Shown in pieces: positions 37,606 to 47,181 of a DNA stretch of 64,000 nucleotides. Position numbers and translations under genes: made by a program. How positions within the stretch are numbered: the first letter of the stretch is position 1; the number at the start of each line of letters is the position of its first letter. Origin of the DNA: Sideroxydans lithotrophicus (GTDB lineage: Bacteria; Pseudomonadota; Gammaproteobacteria; Burkholderiales; Gallionellaceae); contig DYJI01000003.1 of assembly GCA_020723185.1 (NCBI GenBank), positions 124,001 through 188,000 on the forward strand. Direction: 5' to 3'. A model generated the notes under the pieces. That model saw nothing but the letters and a program-made list of their open reading frames with translations. It was not told the origin of the DNA and did no database searches.

Positions 37606-39690
37606 ATGAACGATTTCTTGGGCACATTGAAAGCATCACTGACCAGCACCGGCGTGCGCGGCCTGGCCGGGCCGTTGCTGATCGTGATGATCCTGTCGAT
37701 GATGGTGTTGCCGCTGCCGCCGCTGCTGCTCGACATCCTGTTCACATTCAATATCGCGCTGGCCATCATGGTGCTGCTGGTGGCGATGAACACCACCAAG
37801 CCGCTGGATTTCGCGGTGTTCCCGGCAGTGCTGCTGATCTCCACGCTGCTGCGCCTGTCGCTCAACGTCGCCTCCACGCGGGTGGTGCTGCTGGAAGGTC
37901 ACACCGGCCCGGCTGCTGCCGGCAAGGTCATCGAATCGTTCGGCCACTTCCTCGTCGGCGGCAATTACGCCGTCGGACTGGTGGTGTTCATCATCCTGGT
38001 CATCATCAACTTCGTGGTCATCACCAAGGGCGCGGGCCGTATCGCCGAAGTCGGCGCGCGCTTCACGCTGGACGCGATGCCGGGCAAGCAGATGGCCATC
38101 GACGCCGATCTCAACGCCGGCCTGATCGGCGAGGATGTGGCGCGCAAACGCCGCGCCGAGATCGCGCAGGAAGCCGAATTCTACGGGGCCATGGACGGTG
38201 CCTCCAAGTTCGTGCGCGGCGACGCGGTGGCCGGCATCATGATCATGTTGATCAACGTGATCGGCGGTCTGGTGGTCGGCATGCTGCAACATGATCTGGA
38301 TCTGGCGACCGCCGCCAAGTACTACACCCTGTTGACCATCGGCGACGGGCTGGTGGCGCAGATCCCGGCATTGGTGATCTCCACGGCGGCCGGTATGGTG
38401 GTCAGCCGCGTCGCATCCGAGGACAACATCGGCCAGCAGCTGAGCAAGCAGCTGATCTCCAATCCGCATGTGATCGTTCTGACCGCTGCCATCATCGGCA
38501 TGCTGGGCATGATCCCCGGCATGCCGCATTTCGCCTTCCTGATGCTGGCCGGTGCGATGGGCTGGTTCGCCTACTTCCTGATGCAGAAGGGCAAACGGGC
38601 CGAAGTGCAGGCGCAGCAGACCGAGACGCAGGAAGTGGTGATCCCGGAAGCGGCGGAAGCGAGCTGGGAAGATGTGTCGCAGGTGGATGTGCTGGGGCTG
38701 GAAGTGGGCTATCGCCTGATTGCGCTGGTGGACAAGGCGCAGGACGGTGACCTGCTGCGCCGCATCAAGGGCATCCGCAAGAAATTCACACAGGACATGG
38801 GCTTCCTGCCGCCGCCGGTGCATATCCGTGACAACCTCGATCTGTCGCCCAACAGCTACCGCATCACCCTCAAAGGAGCCGAGATCGGTAGCGGCGAAGC
38901 CTATGCGCAACAGTTGCTGGCGATCAATCCCGGTAACGTGAGCGGCGTATTGCCCGGCACCCCGACCAAGGATCCGGCCTTCGGTCTGCCCGCCGTCTGG
39001 ATCGAGCAGAACCTGCGCGACCAGGCGCAGGCCATGGGCTACACCGTGGTCGATGCCGGCACCGTGGTGGCGACCCACATGAGCCACCTGATCCAGAGCA
39101 ATGCCGCCGAGCTGCTGGGCCGTCAGGAACTGCAACAGCTGCTGGATCATCTGGGCAAGATCGCGCCCAAGCTGACCGAGGACCTGATCCCCAACCTGCT
39201 GCCGTTCACCACCGTGCAGAAGGTGCTGCAGAACCTGCTCGACGAGGGCATGCATATCCGCGACATGCGCACCATCCTCGAGACGCTGGCCGAGCATGCG
39301 CCGCGCACGCAGGATGCCACGGTGCTCACCTCGCTGGTGCGTGTCGGACTGGGGGCCGCCATCGTGCAGCAATACTATCCGTCGTCGCAGGAACTGCAGG
39401 TCATCGGCATGGACAAGGAACTCGAATACGTGCTCGGCCAGGCCTTGCAGGCCGGTGGTTCCGCCATCGAGCCCGGGCTGGCCAACACCCTGCTGAACGA
39501 GGCGCGCGCCGCCACCGAGGCACAGGAACGGCTGGGTCTGCCCACCGTGCTGCTGGTGCCCGGCGGTCTGCGCGACCTGTTGGCGCGCTTCCTGAAACGC
39601 GCCGTGCCGCAACTCAAAGTCATTTCACAAGAAGAGGTACCCGGCTTCAAGACCATCCGGGTGACAGCCATGGTAGGAGGTAGAGCATGA
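37606..39690 (+). CDS. flhA: Flagellar export gate protein FlhA
   Basis: 694 residues: seven to eight membrane helices in the first about 325, including the FHIPEP-family segment (GDGLVAQIPALVISTAAG), then a large cytoplasmic domain that docks export chaperones. The ATG at 37606 gives the usual N-terminus. Its stop overlaps flhF as ATGA, so the export gate and the polar-placement GTPase are translationally coupled. Confidence 0.97.
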   Translation: MNDFLGTLKASLTSTGVRGLAGPLLIVMILSMMVLPLPPLLLDILFTFNIALAIMVLLVAMNTTKPLDFAVFPAVLLISTLLRLSLNVASTRVVLLEGHTGPAAAGKVIESFGHFLVGGNYAVGLVVFIILVIINFVVITKGAGRIAEVGARFTLDAMPGKQMAIDADLNAGLIGEDVARKRRAEIAQEAEFYGAMDGASKFVRGDAVAGIMIMLINVIGGLVVGMLQHDLDLATAAKYYTLLTIGDGLVAQIPALVISTAAGMVVSRVASEDNIGQQLSKQLISNPHVIVLTAAIIGMLGMIPGMPHFAFLMLAGAMGWFAYFLMQKGKRAEVQAQQTETQEVVIPEAAEASWEDVSQVDVLGLEVGYRLIALVDKAQDGDLLRRIKGIRKKFTQDMGFLPPPVHIRDNLDLSPNSYRITLKGAEIGSGEAYAQQLLAINPGNVSGVLPGTPTKDPAFGLPAVWIEQNLRDQAQAMGYTVVDAGTVVATHMSHLIQSNAAELLGRQELQQLLDHLGKIAPKLTEDLIPNLLPFTTVQKVLQNLLDEGMHIRDMRTILETLAEHAPRTQDATVLTSLVRVGLGAAIVQQYYPSSQELQVIGMDKELEYVLGQALQAGGSAIEPGLANTLLNEARAATEAQERLGLPTVLLVPGGLRDLLARFLKRAVPQLKVISQEEVPGFKTIRVTAMVGGRA

Positions 39691-40979
39691 ACGCAAGGAA
39701 ATTCATCGCAGGCAGCTCGCGCGAGGCCCTGAAACTGGTACGTATCGAACTGGGCGAAGACGCAGTCATCCTGTCCAATCGCAAAGTGGCCGAGGGGGTG
39801 GAGATCGTCGCCATCCCGGGCAGCGAGCTGGCACATCTGAACGAGACGCGCGTGGTCGAATCGCGCGCCTCTTCCAGGCCGCCCCTGGCGCAGCGCACAG
39901 CACCCCGTTCCTCGCTATCCGACCGGGCGCAGAACCAGGCCGCCACACTGGGTGCGAAAGTGCTCGCGGCCGACACGCAACGTGCCGTGACGCCGGCTCC
40001 TGCCCTCGTCCAAGTCGGGCAGTCGGAAGAACCCGCCGAGCAGCAGCGCCTGTTGAGCGAACTCAAGGCCATGCACAAGCAGATGCAGGAACAGATGGCC
40101 ACGCTGGCCTGGGGCAACATCCAGCAACAGGATCCGAAGCGCTCCAGTCTGATGCGTGACATGGTCAATGTCGGCTTTAGCCCCGCGCTCTCGCGTCGTC
40201 TGCTGGACAAGATGCCTGCCGATGCCGACCTGAACTGGGTCAAGCGCGTCCTTGCGCACAACCTGCGCGTGGCCGGTGTGCAGGACGATGTGGTGACGCG
40301 CGGCGGTGTGTATGCATTGGTCGGCCCCACCGGTGTCGGCAAGACCACCACCACCGCCAAACTGGCCGCTCGCGCCGTGGTGCGCTACGGCGCGGACAAG
40401 GTGGCGCTGGTCACCACCGACAGCTACCGTGTCGGCGCTTACGAACAACTGCGCATCTACGCCAAGATCCTCGGCGTCAGCGTGCATGCGGTGCGCGATG
40501 CCAACGACCTCAAGCTCACCCTGTCCGGCCTCAAACACAAGCATCTGGTGCTGATCGACACCATGGGTGTGGGCCAGCGCGACAGCCGCGTGGCCGAGCA
40601 GACCCGCATGTTCGACGAGGCGGGCATCAAACGCCTGCTGCTGTTGAACGCCACCAGCGCCGGCGGCACGCTGGACGACGTGGTGAAGATGTACGGCGGG
40701 CCGGGGGTGATCGGTTGCATCCCGACCAAACTGGACGAGGCGGTGACGCTGGGCACGGTGCTCGATGTGGTGGCACGCCACAAGCTGGCCATGCACTACA
40801 TCGCCAGCGGCCAGCGTGTGCCGGAGGACCTGCATGAGGTGAAGCTGGACTATCTGCTGCACCGCACCTTCAAGGATATCGGCAAGGCCTCGAACTTCGC
40901 CCTGCCGGAGATGGATTTCCCGGCCTTCATGGCCGGACTGACCAGCGGCGCGACCGCGGGGAGGGAATATGCCCACTAA
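39687..40979 (+). CDS. flhF: Flagellar placement SRP-type GTPase FlhF
   Basis: 430 residues: basic N-terminal B-domain (about 1-150), then an SRP-like NG GTPase. G1 GPTGVGKTTTTAKLA, the TTDSYRVGAYEQL block, DTMGVGQRD in place of DTAG, and TKLD are visible. FlhF sets polar flagellum position in many bacteria. Overlaps flhA (4 bases) and flhG (11 bases). Confidence 0.96.
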   Translation: MNARKFIAGSSREALKLVRIELGEDAVILSNRKVAEGVEIVAIPGSELAHLNETRVVESRASSRPPLAQRTAPRSSLSDRAQNQAATLGAKVLAADTQRAVTPAPALVQVGQSEEPAEQQRLLSELKAMHKQMQEQMATLAWGNIQQQDPKRSSLMRDMVNVGFSPALSRRLLDKMPADADLNWVKRVLAHNLRVAGVQDDVVTRGGVYALVGPTGVGKTTTTAKLAARAVVRYGADKVALVTTDSYRVGAYEQLRIYAKILGVSVHAVRDANDLKLTLSGLKHKHLVLIDTMGVGQRDSRVAEQTRMFDEAGIKRLLLLNATSAGGTLDDVVKMYGGPGVIGCIPTKLDEAVTLGTVLDVVARHKLAMHYIASGQRVPEDLHEVKLDYLLHRTFKDIGKASNFALPEMDFPAFMAGLTSGATAGREYAH

Positions 40980-41898
40980 GACCTCCCACTTCGGTTTCGG
41001 CGACCAGGCCGCCGGATTGCGCAAACTGCTGGCGCGGGGCAATGCCCAGGTGATCACCGTGCTGGGCGCGCGCGACGGACTGGGCGCGACCAGCATCGTC
41101 ACTAACCTGGCGGCGGTGTTCGCCCATGGCGGCAAGGATGTGCTGGTGCTGGACGAGAACCTGTCGCACGACAACGTGGCCAACACGCTGGCGCTGCGTC
41201 CGCGTTACGACCTGTTGCATGCCGCACGCGGCGACAAGACCTGGCAGGAGGTGCTGCTGCAGGGCGTGGCCGGTCCCGGTGTGTTGCCGGTGGCGCGAGC
41301 GATGCAATCCTTGCCCAAGATGCAGGAGGACGAACGCGAACGTCTGCTGGAAGCGCTGCTGGGGGCGGCGGTCGGGCGCGATGTGGTGCTGGTGGATGCG
41401 GCACGCGACGGTCATTCCGTCTGTGCCAGCCTGTCCGGCGACGAGCCCTTGCTGCTGGTGCTGAACGCGACCGCCAGCGGCATCACTGAAAGTTACGCAT
41501 TGCTGAAGAAGATGGCGGTACACAACGGTCGCCAGGCTTTCGATATCGTGGTCAACCGCGTCGGCAGCGAGCGCGAGGCGCTGGCGGTGTTCGACAATAT
41601 GGACAAGGTCGCACGTCATCATTTGCAGGTAAGCCTTTCGTATCTGGGCTATATTCCGGTTGATGAGAAGTTGCATCGTGCGACACAATTGTGCCGTCCG
41701 GTGGTGGAAGCGTTCCCCTCGGCCGCATCGTCGATGGCGATGCGCGAGATCGCACAGGGACTGTTGCGCGCGCCCGCTGTCAACGAGCATGTGCAGGACC
41801 GACTGGGAAGCGTCATGCAAAGACTGATGCGCATGTCGCAGCCGCGAGCCCTCAGGGGCGTGCGGTCGCATGCCGGCGGCATGGCGGCGCTGACATGA
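40969..41898 (+). CDS. flhG: FlhG/FleN-like MinD-family protein with altered Walker A
   Basis: 309 residues, MinD/ParA fold, normally an ATPase limiting flagellum number and antagonising FlhF. The deviant Walker A of the family (GKGGVGKT) is replaced by GARDGLGAT: both the signature lysine and the P-loop lysine are lost. The following VLVLDENLSHDNV keeps one acidic residue. The C-terminal membrane-targeting helix region is present. Identity rests on position between flhF and fliA plus fold-level similarity. It probably cannot hydrolyse ATP normally. Confidence 0.85.
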   Translation: MPTKTSHFGFGDQAAGLRKLLARGNAQVITVLGARDGLGATSIVTNLAAVFAHGGKDVLVLDENLSHDNVANTLALRPRYDLLHAARGDKTWQEVLLQGVAGPGVLPVARAMQSLPKMQEDERERLLEALLGAAVGRDVVLVDAARDGHSVCASLSGDEPLLLVLNATASGITESYALLKKMAVHNGRQAFDIVVNRVGSEREALAVFDNMDKVARHHLQVSLSYLGYIPVDEKLHRATQLCRPVVEAFPSAASSMAMREIAQGLLRAPAVNEHVQDRLGSVMQRLMRMSQPRALRGVRSHAGGMAALT

Positions 41899-42686
41899 GT
41901 CCCGTCGCCGTCGCCGAGGCGCCGGTGACGCGCCAGGCACAGTCCGCTGCTGGCAAGATCGGAAGAGTGAAGAAAATGTACACGCCCAATGGACTGAACG
42001 ACAAGAACCAATGCCTGCAGGAACATGCGGCGCTGGTGAAGCGCATCGCTCACCATATGATGCTGAAACTGCCGGGCAGCGTGGATGTGGACGACCTGAT
42101 CCAGGCCGGCATGATCGGCCTGCTGGATGCGGCAAGCCGCTACGACGAACTGCGCGGCGCGCAGTTCGAGACCTATGCGGCGCAGCGCATCCGCGGTGCC
42201 ATGCTGGACGAGTTGCGCGGGGCCGACTGGCTGCCGCGCAGCATGCGCCGCGACACGCGCCGTATCGAGAACGCCATCAGCAGGCTGCAGCAGCGGCTGG
42301 GGCGTGCACCGAGCGAGACCGAGATCGCCAAGGAGCTGGGGGTGGGTCTGACCGAATACCAGCAGTTGCTGCAGGAGGCACGCGGCGCGCAGCTGGTCTA
42401 TTACGAGGATTTCCACAACGAGGACGAAGAAAGCTTCTTCGACCGGCACGATTACAGCACCGAAGCCAACCCGATGGAACTGTTGCAGGACGAGCGTTTT
42501 CGTGCCGCTCTGGTGCAAGCCATCGAACGCCTGCCGGAGCGCGAGAGACTATTGATGGGTATGCACTACGAACAGGAGATGAACTTGCGCGAGATCGGCG
42601 AAGTGATGGGCGTGTCCGAATCGCGCGTGTGCCAGTTGCATAGCCAGGCCGTGGCGCGCCTGCGCACGTCTTTGCGGGGACACTGA
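41895..42686 (+). CDS. fliA: Flagellar sigma factor FliA (sigma28)
   Basis: 263 residues from ATG 41895, which overlaps the flhG stop as ATGA; ATG 41976 (MYTPNGLNDKN) gives a shorter form closer to E. coli FliA and is a real alternative. Regions 2 (DLIQAGMIGLLDAASRYD, FETYAAQRIRGAMLDELR, DWLPRS) and 4 (LPERERLLMGMHY, EIGEVMGVSESRVCQLHSQA) are complete. It should read the promoters at 20847 and 36131. Confidence 0.96.
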   Translation: MSPVAVAEAPVTRQAQSAAGKIGRVKKMYTPNGLNDKNQCLQEHAALVKRIAHHMMLKLPGSVDVDDLIQAGMIGLLDAASRYDELRGAQFETYAAQRIRGAMLDELRGADWLPRSMRRDTRRIENAISRLQQRLGRAPSETEIAKELGVGLTEYQQLLQEARGAQLVYYEDFHNEDEESFFDRHDYSTEANPMELLQDERFRAALVQAIERLPERERLLMGMHYEQEMNLREIGEVMGVSESRVCQLHSQAVARLRTSLRGH

Positions 42687-43426
42687 TGGACATCCTCAGC
42701 CTGTTCGGACTGGTCGTCGCCGTCGCCGGCATACTCGGCGGCCAGTTCCTCGAGGGTGGGGCGATCGATGTGCTGCTGCAATTGGCGGCTTTCCTCATCG
42801 TGTTCGGCGGCACGCTGGGCGCGGTGATGGTGCAGCATCCGATGAAGATATTCCTGAATGGCGTGAAGATGGCGAAGTGGGTGTTCGTCACCCCCAAGAG
42901 CGAAGCCCAGCAACTGTCTTATCGTCTCACCGCATGGGGCAATGCCGCGCGCAAGGACGGCATCCTCTCCCTGGAAAGCCAGATCAAGACCGTGAACGAT
43001 CCCTTCGTGCAGAAGGGCTTGCAGCTGCTGGTGGACGGCCACAGCGCGGAGAAGATCCGCGAGGTGCTGGATATCGACCTGAACAGTTACGAGACGCTGC
43101 ACTGGCAGAGTGCGCGCGTGTGGGAAGCGGCGGCAGGTTATTCGCCCACCATCGGCATCCTGGGCGCGGTGCTGGGCCTGGTGCATGTGATGCAGAGTCT
43201 GGGCGAACCGGCCAAACTGGGGGCGGGTATCGCGGTCGCCTTCATCGCCACCATCTACGGCGTGGGCTTCGCCAATCTGGTGTTCCTGCCCATCTCAGGC
43301 AAACTCAAGATCCTCATCCAGCGCCAGGTGAACACGCGCGAGATGGTGATCGACGGCCTGTGCATGATCGCCAATGCGGAGAACCCTCACTTCATCGAGA
43401 ACAAACTCAGGGGTTACCTGAACTGA
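42686..43426 (+). CDS. motC: Second flagellar stator protein, MotA type (MotC)
   Basis: 246 residues with four membrane helices, PomA/MotC subtype (IFGGTLGAVMVQHP-like second helix, GYSPTIGILGAVLGLVHVM). Its ATG shares a base with the fliA stop (TGATG). It differs clearly from the MotA at 18950, so the motor can draw on two stator types. Confidence 0.94.
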   Translation: MDILSLFGLVVAVAGILGGQFLEGGAIDVLLQLAAFLIVFGGTLGAVMVQHPMKIFLNGVKMAKWVFVTPKSEAQQLSYRLTAWGNAARKDGILSLESQIKTVNDPFVQKGLQLLVDGHSAEKIREVLDIDLNSYETLHWQSARVWEAAAGYSPTIGILGAVLGLVHVMQSLGEPAKLGAGIAVAFIATIYGVGFANLVFLPISGKLKILIQRQVNTREMVIDGLCMIANAENPHFIENKLRGYLN

Positions 43427-43427
43427 C

Positions 43428-44189
43428 ATGGCGCGCCGGGCGAAAAGACAGGGGCCGGACAACCATGACCGCTGGATGGTCTCCTACGCGGACTTCATCA
43501 CCCTGCTGTTCGCCTTCTTCGTGGTGATGTACGGCATCTCCTCGGTCAATGAGGGCAAGTACAAGGTGTTCAGTGGTTCCATGACCAAGGCCTTCGGTGC
43601 CAAGGAAGGCACAGATGCCGGAACCGGCATGAGCGAAGAGGAGATGTACTTCAAGGCGCTGATCGAGCGCCGCAACGCCCGCCTGGCGGAGAAATACATC
43701 AAACAGCAGGAACGCATGAAACGCCTGAGCGAGGCGCTCAACGGCAAGCTGGCGAACTTCGTCAACAAGGGCGCGATGAGCGTCACTCAGACCGAGCGCG
43801 GCGTCACGCTGGACATCAATGCCAGCCTGCTGTTCCTGCAGGGCGATGCGACGCTGCAAGCCGAGGCGGTAGCGACCCTGACGGATGTCGCAAAGATACT
43901 GGCCGAAGAGAGCGCGCCTGTTGAGGTGGAAGGCTATACCGACAACCTGCCCATAGCGACCGTGAAATTCCCTTCCAACTGGGAACTGTCCTCCGCCCGC
44001 GCCAGCAGCGTGGTACGCCTGTTCATCGAGCAAGGCTTGGCTGCAGAACGACTCAAGGCCATCGGCCATGCGGACAACGATCCGGTGGCATCGAACGACA
44101 GCAACGAAGGCCGGGCGCGCAACCGCCGCGTGACGGTCACCGTGCTGGCGCCACCGCCCGAAGCGGCGATCTCAACCAGCGAGAACTGA
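43428..44189 (+). CDS. motD: Second flagellar stator protein, MotB type (MotD)
   Basis: 253 residues. [21 protein letters not shown] carries the proton-binding Asp, and an OmpA-like domain (about 120-240, [17 protein letters not shown]) anchors it to peptidoglycan. It is one base after motC. The 3' end overlaps the convergent lipB by 18 bases. Confidence 0.95.
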   Translation: MARRAKRQGPDNHDRWMVSYADFITLLFAFFVVMYGISSVNEGKYKVFSGSMTKAFGAKEGTDAGTGMSEEEMYFKALIERRNARLAEKYIKQQERMKRLSEALNGKLANFVNKGAMSVTQTERGVTLDINASLLFLQGDATLQAEAVATLTDVAKILAEESAPVEVEGYTDNLPIATVKFPSNWELSSARASSVVRLFIEQGLAAERLKAIGHADNDPVASNDSNEGRARNRRVTVTVLAPPPEAAISTSEN

Positions 44190-44819
44190 TCCCTTTACCT
44201 GCAGATGCCGCTGCAGGCCGTGCACGAGGTTCTGCGTCAATTCCGCTTGCAACTCCTCGAATTCCGGTGCGATACCCAGTTCCAGGCATTGCGTCACGCG
44301 CAGCCCCTGATAACCGCAGGGGTTGATGTTGTCGAACGGTGTAAGGTCCATGGCTACATTGAACGACAGGCCGTGGTAGCAGCAGCCGTTCTTGATCTTC
44401 AGCCCGAGCGCGGAGATCTTGGCACCGTTCACGTACACGCCGGGCGCGTCCGTCCGTCCTTCCGCCTGCACACCGTGTTCCGCCAGCAGGTCGATCACGG
44501 CCTGCTCGATCAGGCGCACCAGGTCGCGCACGTTGATCTTCCAGCGGCGCAGGTCGAGCAATAGATAGAGCACGATCTGGCCGGGGCCGTGGTAGGTGAT
44601 CTGGCCGCCGCGGTCTATCTTGACCACCGGGATGTCGGTCGGGTTGAGCAGGTGCTCGGGCTTGCCTGCCTGTCCTTGTGTGTAGGTGGGTGGGTGCTGC
44701 ACCAGCCAGATCTCGTCCACGGTGTCGGCAGTGCGCTCATTGGTGAACTGCTGCATGGCACGCCAGGTCGGCTCGTAGTCGACCAGTCCCATGGCGCGGA
44801 TGTGGAAGGGCGGTGTCAT
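44172..44819 (-). CDS. lipB: Octanoyl-[acyl-carrier-protein] transferase LipB
   Basis: 215 residues. It moves octanoyl from ACP to apo-lipoyl proteins, the first step of lipoate synthesis. [12 protein letters not shown], the catalytic Lys in SALGLKI and the catalytic Cys in NPCGYQG are present. Its start overlaps the ybeD stop (ATGA). lipA, often next to it, is not in the window. Confidence 0.97.
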   Translation of the reverse strand: MTPPFHIRAMGLVDYEPTWRAMQQFTNERTADTVDEIWLVQHPPTYTQGQAGKPEHLLNPTDIPVVKIDRGGQITYHGPGQIVLYLLLDLRRWKINVRDLVRLIEQAVIDLLAEHGVQAEGRTDAPGVYVNGAKISALGLKIKNGCCYHGLSFNVAMDLTPFDNINPCGYQGLRVTQCLELGIAPEFEELQAELTQNLVHGLQRHLQVKGSVLAG

Positions 44820-45085
44820 AGCACCATCTTCACCATCGGGTGGCCGCTAAGGGTGCGATAGACGTCGTCCAGTTGATCCTTGGAAGTGACGCGTACGGTG
44901 CAGGTCAGGCTGAGATACTTCGCACCACTGCTGGCACGCATCTCGATGCTGGCGGCATCGAAGTCCGGTGCATGGATCTGCACGGCCTCGGCCACGGCCT
45001 GTGCGAAGCCGTGCTGTGCGACGCCGAACACCTTGATGGGGAAGTCGCAGGGGAAATCGATCAGGGTATCTTTGGGTTCGCTCAT
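44816..45085 (-). CDS. YbeD/DUF493 small regulatory-type protein
   Basis: 89 residues, an ACT-like alpha/beta fold family ([23 protein letters not shown]). Function is unknown. In E. coli it also lies between dacA and lipB, and that order is kept here with an added aminotransferase. Overlaps both neighbours as ATGA. Confidence 0.9.
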   Translation of the reverse strand: MSEPKDTLIDFPCDFPIKVFGVAQHGFAQAVAEAVQIHAPDFDAASIEMRASSGAKYLSLTCTVRVTSKDQLDDVYRTLSGHPMVKMVL

Positions 45086-45936
45086 TTACGCATGACCTCT
45101 CGTTTGAATGTCTGGTACAGCCCGTACAACTGTTCGAATATCGGCCCCGGCTTGCCGTTGCCGATGGGTCGGCCGTCCACCGAGGTGATGGCCATCACCT
45201 CGCGGGTGGAGGAGGTGAGCAGCAGTTCGTCGGCGCTGAACAGTTCTTCTTTCATTATCTTGCGGATCTGCGATGGAATGCCGTGGCTGGCGGCGAGTTC
45301 CAGCATCACATCGTAGGTGATGCCGGGCAGCATCAGGTGGTCCTTGGGCGGGGCGAGCAGCACGCCGTCCTTCACCAGGAAGATGTTGCTGGCCGAACCT
45401 TCGGTCAGGAAGCTGTCGTCGCGGATGAGGATGGCTTCGCCGCAGCCGGCATCGACCGACGCCTGTCGCATCAGTACGTTGGGCAGCAGTGAGATGGCCT
45501 TGATGTCGCAGCGCAACCAGCGGTTGTCCTGCACCGTGATGCAGGCTACGCCTTGCGTGACTTGTTCTGCCGACGGATGCGTGAGCGGGCTGCTCATCAC
45601 GAACACGGTGGGTGGCACCGGCGGGTTCGGAAAGGGATGATCACGCCTGGCGACGCCGCGCGTGATGTGCAGGTAGAGGTAATGGTCGTCAAGCGACAGT
45701 GGCGCGATCATGGTCTCCAATATGGCTTCCCACTCTTCGACGCTATGCGGATTGGGCAGGCGGATGCCGTCCAGGCTGTGTTGCAGGCGCTGCAGATGGT
45801 CGCGCATGCGGAACGGGCGGCGCGCATACACCGGGATGACCTCGTACACGCCATCACCGAACATGAAGCCGCGATCCAGCACCGGGATGCGGGCTTCTTC
45901 CATGGGCATGTATTCCCCGTTCAGATAGACATCCAT
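45082..45936 (-). CDS. dat: D-amino-acid aminotransferase (branched-chain aminotransferase fold, class IV)
   Basis: 284 residues. PLP-dependent class IV aminotransferase with ARIPVLDRGFMFGDGVYE near the start, PLP lysine in CDIKAISLLPN, and EGSASNIFLV. D-alanine/D-glutamate interconversion for peptidoglycan is the likely role, next to a D,D-carboxypeptidase-like gene. GGAGGCGACG ribosome site. A branched-chain substrate cannot be excluded. Confidence 0.87.
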   Translation of the reverse strand: MDVYLNGEYMPMEEARIPVLDRGFMFGDGVYEVIPVYARRPFRMRDHLQRLQHSLDGIRLPNPHSVEEWEAILETMIAPLSLDDHYLYLHITRGVARRDHPFPNPPVPPTVFVMSSPLTHPSAEQVTQGVACITVQDNRWLRCDIKAISLLPNVLMRQASVDAGCGEAILIRDDSFLTEGSASNIFLVKDGVLLAPPKDHLMLPGITYDVMLELAASHGIPSQIRKIMKEELFSADELLLTSSTREVMAITSVDGRPIGNGKPGPIFEQLYGLYQTFKREVMRK

Positions 45937-45945
45937 CGTCGCCTC

Positions 45946-47085
45946 CTATTGGAACAGCAATCGTATCGCATCCACCCCGCGCGAGAACACATTGGCCAGC
46001 GGGACGGTATGCAACGCCATCACGGGCAGATCCAGGAACGGCTCGCCGTTCAGGGACAGATGCAGCGTGCCGACCTGTTGCCCCGCATTCACTGGCGCGA
46101 GCAGGGGCTGCATGGTTTCCAGTCGTGCGCTCAATCCTTCTCGTTGTCCTGCCGGAATGGTGATGTAGCGATCCTCGCGGAAACCGATGTCGAGCCGGTC
46201 CTCGGTGCCTTTCCACACCGGCATGCTGCGCATGGCCTGCTGCTTTTGATACAGACGCAGCGATTCATATTCGCGGAAACCGTGGTTGAGCAGGCGCTGC
46301 GTCTCGGAGGTGCGAAACATCTCCTTGTCGGCACCGATCAATACAGCGATCAGGCGGCGCGGTTCGCGCAATGCGGACGCGACCATCGAGAAGCCGGTCT
46401 CTTCGCTCCAGGCGGTCTGCATCCCGTCAACATGGGGATCCAGCCACAACAGACGGTTGCGGTTGAACTGGTTGATGCCGTTGTAGCTGTATTCGCGCAG
46501 GGCATACAGGCTGTAGTACTGCGGAAAGTCGCGCACCAGCGCCGCCGCGATCAGCGCCAGGTCATGCGCGCTGCTGTAATGCTGCGGGTCGGCCTCGCCG
46601 GTCGCGTTGGTGAAATGCGTGTCGCGCAGCCCCAGCCGTTTTGCTTCGCTGTTCATGCGATCCGCAAAGGCGATCTCATGGTTCGCGACAGCTTCAGCCA
46701 GTACCCGCGCGGCATCGTTGGCCGATTGCACGATCATCCCGCGCAGCAACACTTCGACGGTCACTTCCTTGTCCGCCTCCAGGAACATGCGCGGCTCCTC
46801 TTTCTGTAACCGTAGCGCATAGGGTGTGGGGGTCAGGCGTCGCACGGGAGACAGTTCGCCGCGTTCGATCGCGCCGAACACGACATACGCGGTCATCAGC
46901 TTGGTCAGGGAGGCGGGGGCGATATGCGCATCCGCCGCTTCGGACACCAGCATCTGTCCGCTGCTGGCGTCATACAGCGCATAGTGCTTCGCCGCCAGGG
47001 TCGGGGCAGGAGGGAGTGCATGGGCTGCATTGCACCAGCCGGACAGCACACACAGCAGGAAGAGGGGAAGTCGCATATCGATCAT
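45946..47085 (-). CDS. D-alanyl-D-alanine carboxypeptidase family protein (PBP5/6 type) with degenerate KTG motif
   Basis: 379 residues with a signal peptide (cleavage likely after NAAHA) and the S11 peptidase fold. S59-L-T-K62 and S121-A-N123 are intact, but the third active-site motif KTG reads Q223-T-A225 within VDGMQTAWSEETG. A PBP5_C-like domain (about 290-375) and a C-terminal amphipathic end follow. PBP5 enzymes trim pentapeptides; loss of the KTG Lys and Gly suggests weak or absent activity, or a scaffold role. ATG 47076 is an alternative start. Nine bases separate it from dat. Confidence 0.88.
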   Translation of the reverse strand: MIDMRLPLFLLCVLSGWCNAAHALPPAPTLAAKHYALYDASSGQMLVSEAADAHIAPASLTKLMTAYVVFGAIERGELSPVRRLTPTPYALRLQKEEPRMFLEADKEVTVEVLLRGMIVQSANDAARVLAEAVANHEIAFADRMNSEAKRLGLRDTHFTNATGEADPQHYSSAHDLALIAAALVRDFPQYYSLYALREYSYNGINQFNRNRLLWLDPHVDGMQTAWSEETGFSMVASALREPRRLIAVLIGADKEMFRTSETQRLLNHGFREYESLRLYQKQQAMRSMPVWKGTEDRLDIGFREDRYITIPAGQREGLSARLETMQPLLAPVNAGQQVGTLHLSLNGEPFLDLPVMALHTVPLANVFSRGVDAIRLLFQ

Positions 47086-47181
47086 GGCAGAGACGGGCGC
47101 GGATTATACAGTGCCATGGCGGGTCGATCGTCCGCGGCGAACTTGAGTTGCCGGCGATCTGCACGTATCCTCCTCTCCACT

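Noticed and set aside
37636-39612. A 658-codon open frame antisense to flhA
   Set aside because: His/Gln-rich composition typical of the reverse complement of a GC-rich gene; flhA on the other strand is unmistakable.
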